Positions 59,860 to 64,000 of a DNA stretch of 64,000 nt are shown here, piece by piece. Position 1 is the stretch's first letter; each line of letters begins with the position of its first letter. The notes beneath the pieces were generated by a model. It worked only from the letters and a program-made list of their open reading frames with translations, made no database searches and was not told the origin of the DNA. Source of the stretch: Erwinia sp. E_sp_B01_1 (lineage in GTDB: Bacteria > Pseudomonadota > Gammaproteobacteria > Enterobacterales > Enterobacteriaceae); assembly GCF_036865545.1 (NCBI RefSeq), contig NZ_CP142208.1, positions 4,712,001 through 4,776,000 of the forward strand. The letters are read 5' to 3'. The translations under genes were made by a program, and so were the position numbers.

Positions 59860-61401
59860 ATGCAACTGAATTCCACCGAAATCAGCGAACTGATCAAGCA
59901 GCGCATTGCTCAGTTTGATGTGGTGAGCGAAGCTCACAATGAAGGTACCATTGTTTCCGTCAGTGACGGCATCATCCGCGTAAACGGCCTGGCCGATGTT
60001 ATGCAGGGTGAGATGCTCGCACTGCCGGGTAACCGTTACGCAATCGCACTGAACCTGGAGCGCGACTCCGTAGGTGCAGTAGTGATGGGTCCTTACGCTG
60101 ACCTTGCCGAAGGCATGAAAGTTAAGTGTACTGGCCGTATTCTTGAAGTACCAGTTGGTCGTGGCCTGTTAGGCCGCGTGGTGAACACCCTGGGTGCACC
60201 TATCGACGGTAAAGGCGCAATCGACAACGATGGCTTCTCGCCAATCGAAGTGATTGCACCAGGCGTTATCGATCGCCAGTCCGTTGACCAGCCTGTACAG
60301 ACTGGCTACAAGTCAGTCGATGCGATGATTCCAATCGGCCGTGGCCAGCGTGAGCTGATCATCGGTGACCGTCAGACCGGTAAAACCGCGATGGCGATCG
60401 ATGCGATCATCAACCAGCGTGATTCCGGCATCAAGTGTGTGTACGTCGCTATCGGTCAGAAAGCGTCGACTATCGCTAACGTGGTTCGCAAACTGGAAGA
60501 GCACAATGCGCTGGCTAACACCATCGTGGTTGTGGCTACCGCTTCTGAATCTGCTGCGCTGCAGTACCTGGCTCCGTATGCCGGTTGCGCAATGGGTGAA
60601 TACTTCCGTGACCGCGGTGAAGATGCACTGATCGTATACGATGACCTGTCTAAACAGGCTGTTGCTTACCGTCAGGTTTCTCTGCTGCTGCGTCGTCCAC
60701 CGGGTCGTGAAGCTTTCCCTGGTGACGTGTTCTATCTCCACTCCCGTCTGCTGGAACGTGCTTCCCGCGTGAGCGCTGATTATGTTGAGCGTTTCACTAA
60801 CGGTGCAGTTGTAGGTAAAACAGGTTCACTGACTGCTCTGCCGATCATCGAAACTCAGGCTGGCGACGTTTCCGCGTTCGTTCCGACCAACGTAATCTCG
60901 ATTACAGATGGTCAGATCTTCCTGGAAACTAACCTGTTTAACTCCGGTATTCGTCCGGCAGTTAACCCGGGTATTTCGGTATCCCGTGTGGGTGGTGCTG
61001 CTCAGACCAAGATCATCAAGAAACTGTCCGGTGGTATCCGTACCGCTCTGGCACAGTATCGTGAACTGGCAGCGTTCTCTCAGTTCGCCTCCGATCTGGA
61101 CGAAGCAACCCGTAAACAGCTGAGCCACGGTCAGAAAGTGACCGAGCTTCTGAAACAGAAACAGTATGCGCCGATGTCCGTAGCGCAGCAGGGTCTGGTG
61201 CTGTTTGCGGCCGAGCGTGGCTTCCTGAATGACGTCGAACTGGCGAAAATCGGTAGCTTCGAAGCGGCGCTGCTGGCTTTTGCGGATCGCGATCACGCTG
61301 AGCTGATGGCTGAAATCAACCAGGCTGGTAACTATAACGGCGAAATCGAAGAGAAGCTGAAAGGCCTCCTCGAAACGTTTAAGAAAACCCAGTCCTGGTA
61401 A
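59860..61401 (+). CDS. atpA: ATP synthase F1 subunit alpha
   Basis: Regulatory nucleotide-binding subunit of F1, 513 residues. Walker A is [11 protein letters not shown], and the signature [14 protein letters not shown] is present. Standard position in the operon. Confidence 0.98.
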   Translation: MQLNSTEISELIKQRIAQFDVVSEAHNEGTIVSVSDGIIRVNGLADVMQGEMLALPGNRYAIALNLERDSVGAVVMGPYADLAEGMKVKCTGRILEVPVGRGLLGRVVNTLGAPIDGKGAIDNDGFSPIEVIAPGVIDRQSVDQPVQTGYKSVDAMIPIGRGQRELIIGDRQTGKTAMAIDAIINQRDSGIKCVYVAIGQKASTIANVVRKLEEHNALANTIVVVATASESAALQYLAPYAGCAMGEYFRDRGEDALIVYDDLSKQAVAYRQVSLLLRRPPGREAFPGDVFYLHSRLLERASRVSADYVERFTNGAVVGKTGSLTALPIIETQAGDVSAFVPTNVISITDGQIFLETNLFNSGIRPAVNPGISVSRVGGAAQTKIIKKLSGGIRTALAQYRELAAFSQFASDLDEATRKQLSHGQKVTELLKQKQYAPMSVAQQGLVLFAAERGFLNDVELAKIGSFEAALLAFADRDHAELMAEINQAGNYNGEIEEKLKGLLETFKKTQSW

Positions 61402-61455
61402 TGTCTGGCGGCTTGTCCCTTAGGGGGCAGGCCGCAAGGCTTTGAGGAGAAGCTT

Positions 61456-63770
<2,315 letters not shown>

Positions 63771-63794
63771 TAACGGTTTCTCTGGAGGTTAATC

Positions 63795-64000
63795 ATGGCT
63801 ATGACTTATCACCTGGACGTTGTCAGCGCAGAACTGCAGATGTTCTCCGGTACTGTACAGAAAATCCAGGTGTCAGGTAGCGAAGGTGAGCTGGGGATTT
63901 ACCCTGGTCACGCCCCGCTGCTGACCGCCATTAAACCTGGTATGATCCGCATCGTTAAACAGCAGGGCGAAGAAGAGTATATTTATCTCTCCGGCGGCCT
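63795..64000 (+). CDS. atpC: ATP synthase F1 subunit epsilon, N-terminal part (cut by window end)
   Basis: First 68 codons of the epsilon subunit, which couples and inhibits the rotor. [19 protein letters not shown] and [22 protein letters not shown] match E. coli. GGAGG lies nine bases upstream. The gene continues outside the window. Confidence 0.97.
   Translation, partial: MAMTYHLDVVSAELQMFSGTVQKIQVSGSEGELGIYPGHAPLLTAIKPGMIRIVKQQGEEEYIYLSGG

Overview
The window is a chromosomal segment around the replication origin of an enterobacterium. Protein sequences, gene order and the rRNA genes are close to Escherichia coli but not identical. The ovothiol enzyme OvoA, a 2,3-butanediol (bud) operon and an erythritol-type (ery) cluster point to Erwiniaceae, most likely Erwinia; this assignment is inference, not a phylogeny.

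Layout: 1-3382 is the end of glnA plus glnL-glnG (nitrogen control). 3440-14494 is a polyol catabolism island: a minus-strand ABC-transporter operon with a DeoR-type regulator, and a divergent plus-strand eryABCD set, inserted between glnG and hemN, which are neighbours in E. coli. 14480-24642 returns to the core order hemN, yihI, csrC RNA, engB, spf (Spot 42) RNA, polA, dsbA, srkA, yihD, mobA, mobB. 24798-30244 is a complete rRNA operon on the minus strand (16S, tRNA-Glu, 23S, 5S) with promoters and terminators. Its flanks are those of two different E. coli rRNA operons (mobB as at rrnA, hsrA as at rrnC). 30438-37736 is hsrA and the ribose operon rbsDACBKR with its control region. 37821-42126 is the bud operon with its LysR regulator, and 42107-44731 is ygiW-qseBC; these two blocks sit between rbs and kup, which are adjacent in E. 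coli. 44819-55682 runs kup, ravA-viaA, ovoA (where E. coli has asnA), asnC, mioC, oriC, mnmG. 55788-64000 is rsmG and the ATP synthase operon atpIBEFHAGDC, cut by the window end inside atpC.

The genes form clear functional sets: nitrogen sensing (glnALG); uptake and phosphorylation of a four-carbon polyol feeding tetrose phosphates into the pentose phosphate pathway (ery); ribose uptake (rbs); fermentative acetoin/butanediol production (bud); molybdenum cofactor maturation (mobAB); and replication initiation with adjacent tRNA and rRNA modification genes (oriC, mnmG, rsmG).

Three genes have broken reading frames at or beside homopolymer runs: the N-terminus of the ery permease (C6), polA (A6) and budB (C/G run). 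polA is needed for normal growth, so at least that one is probably a sequence error. The others could be real mutations.
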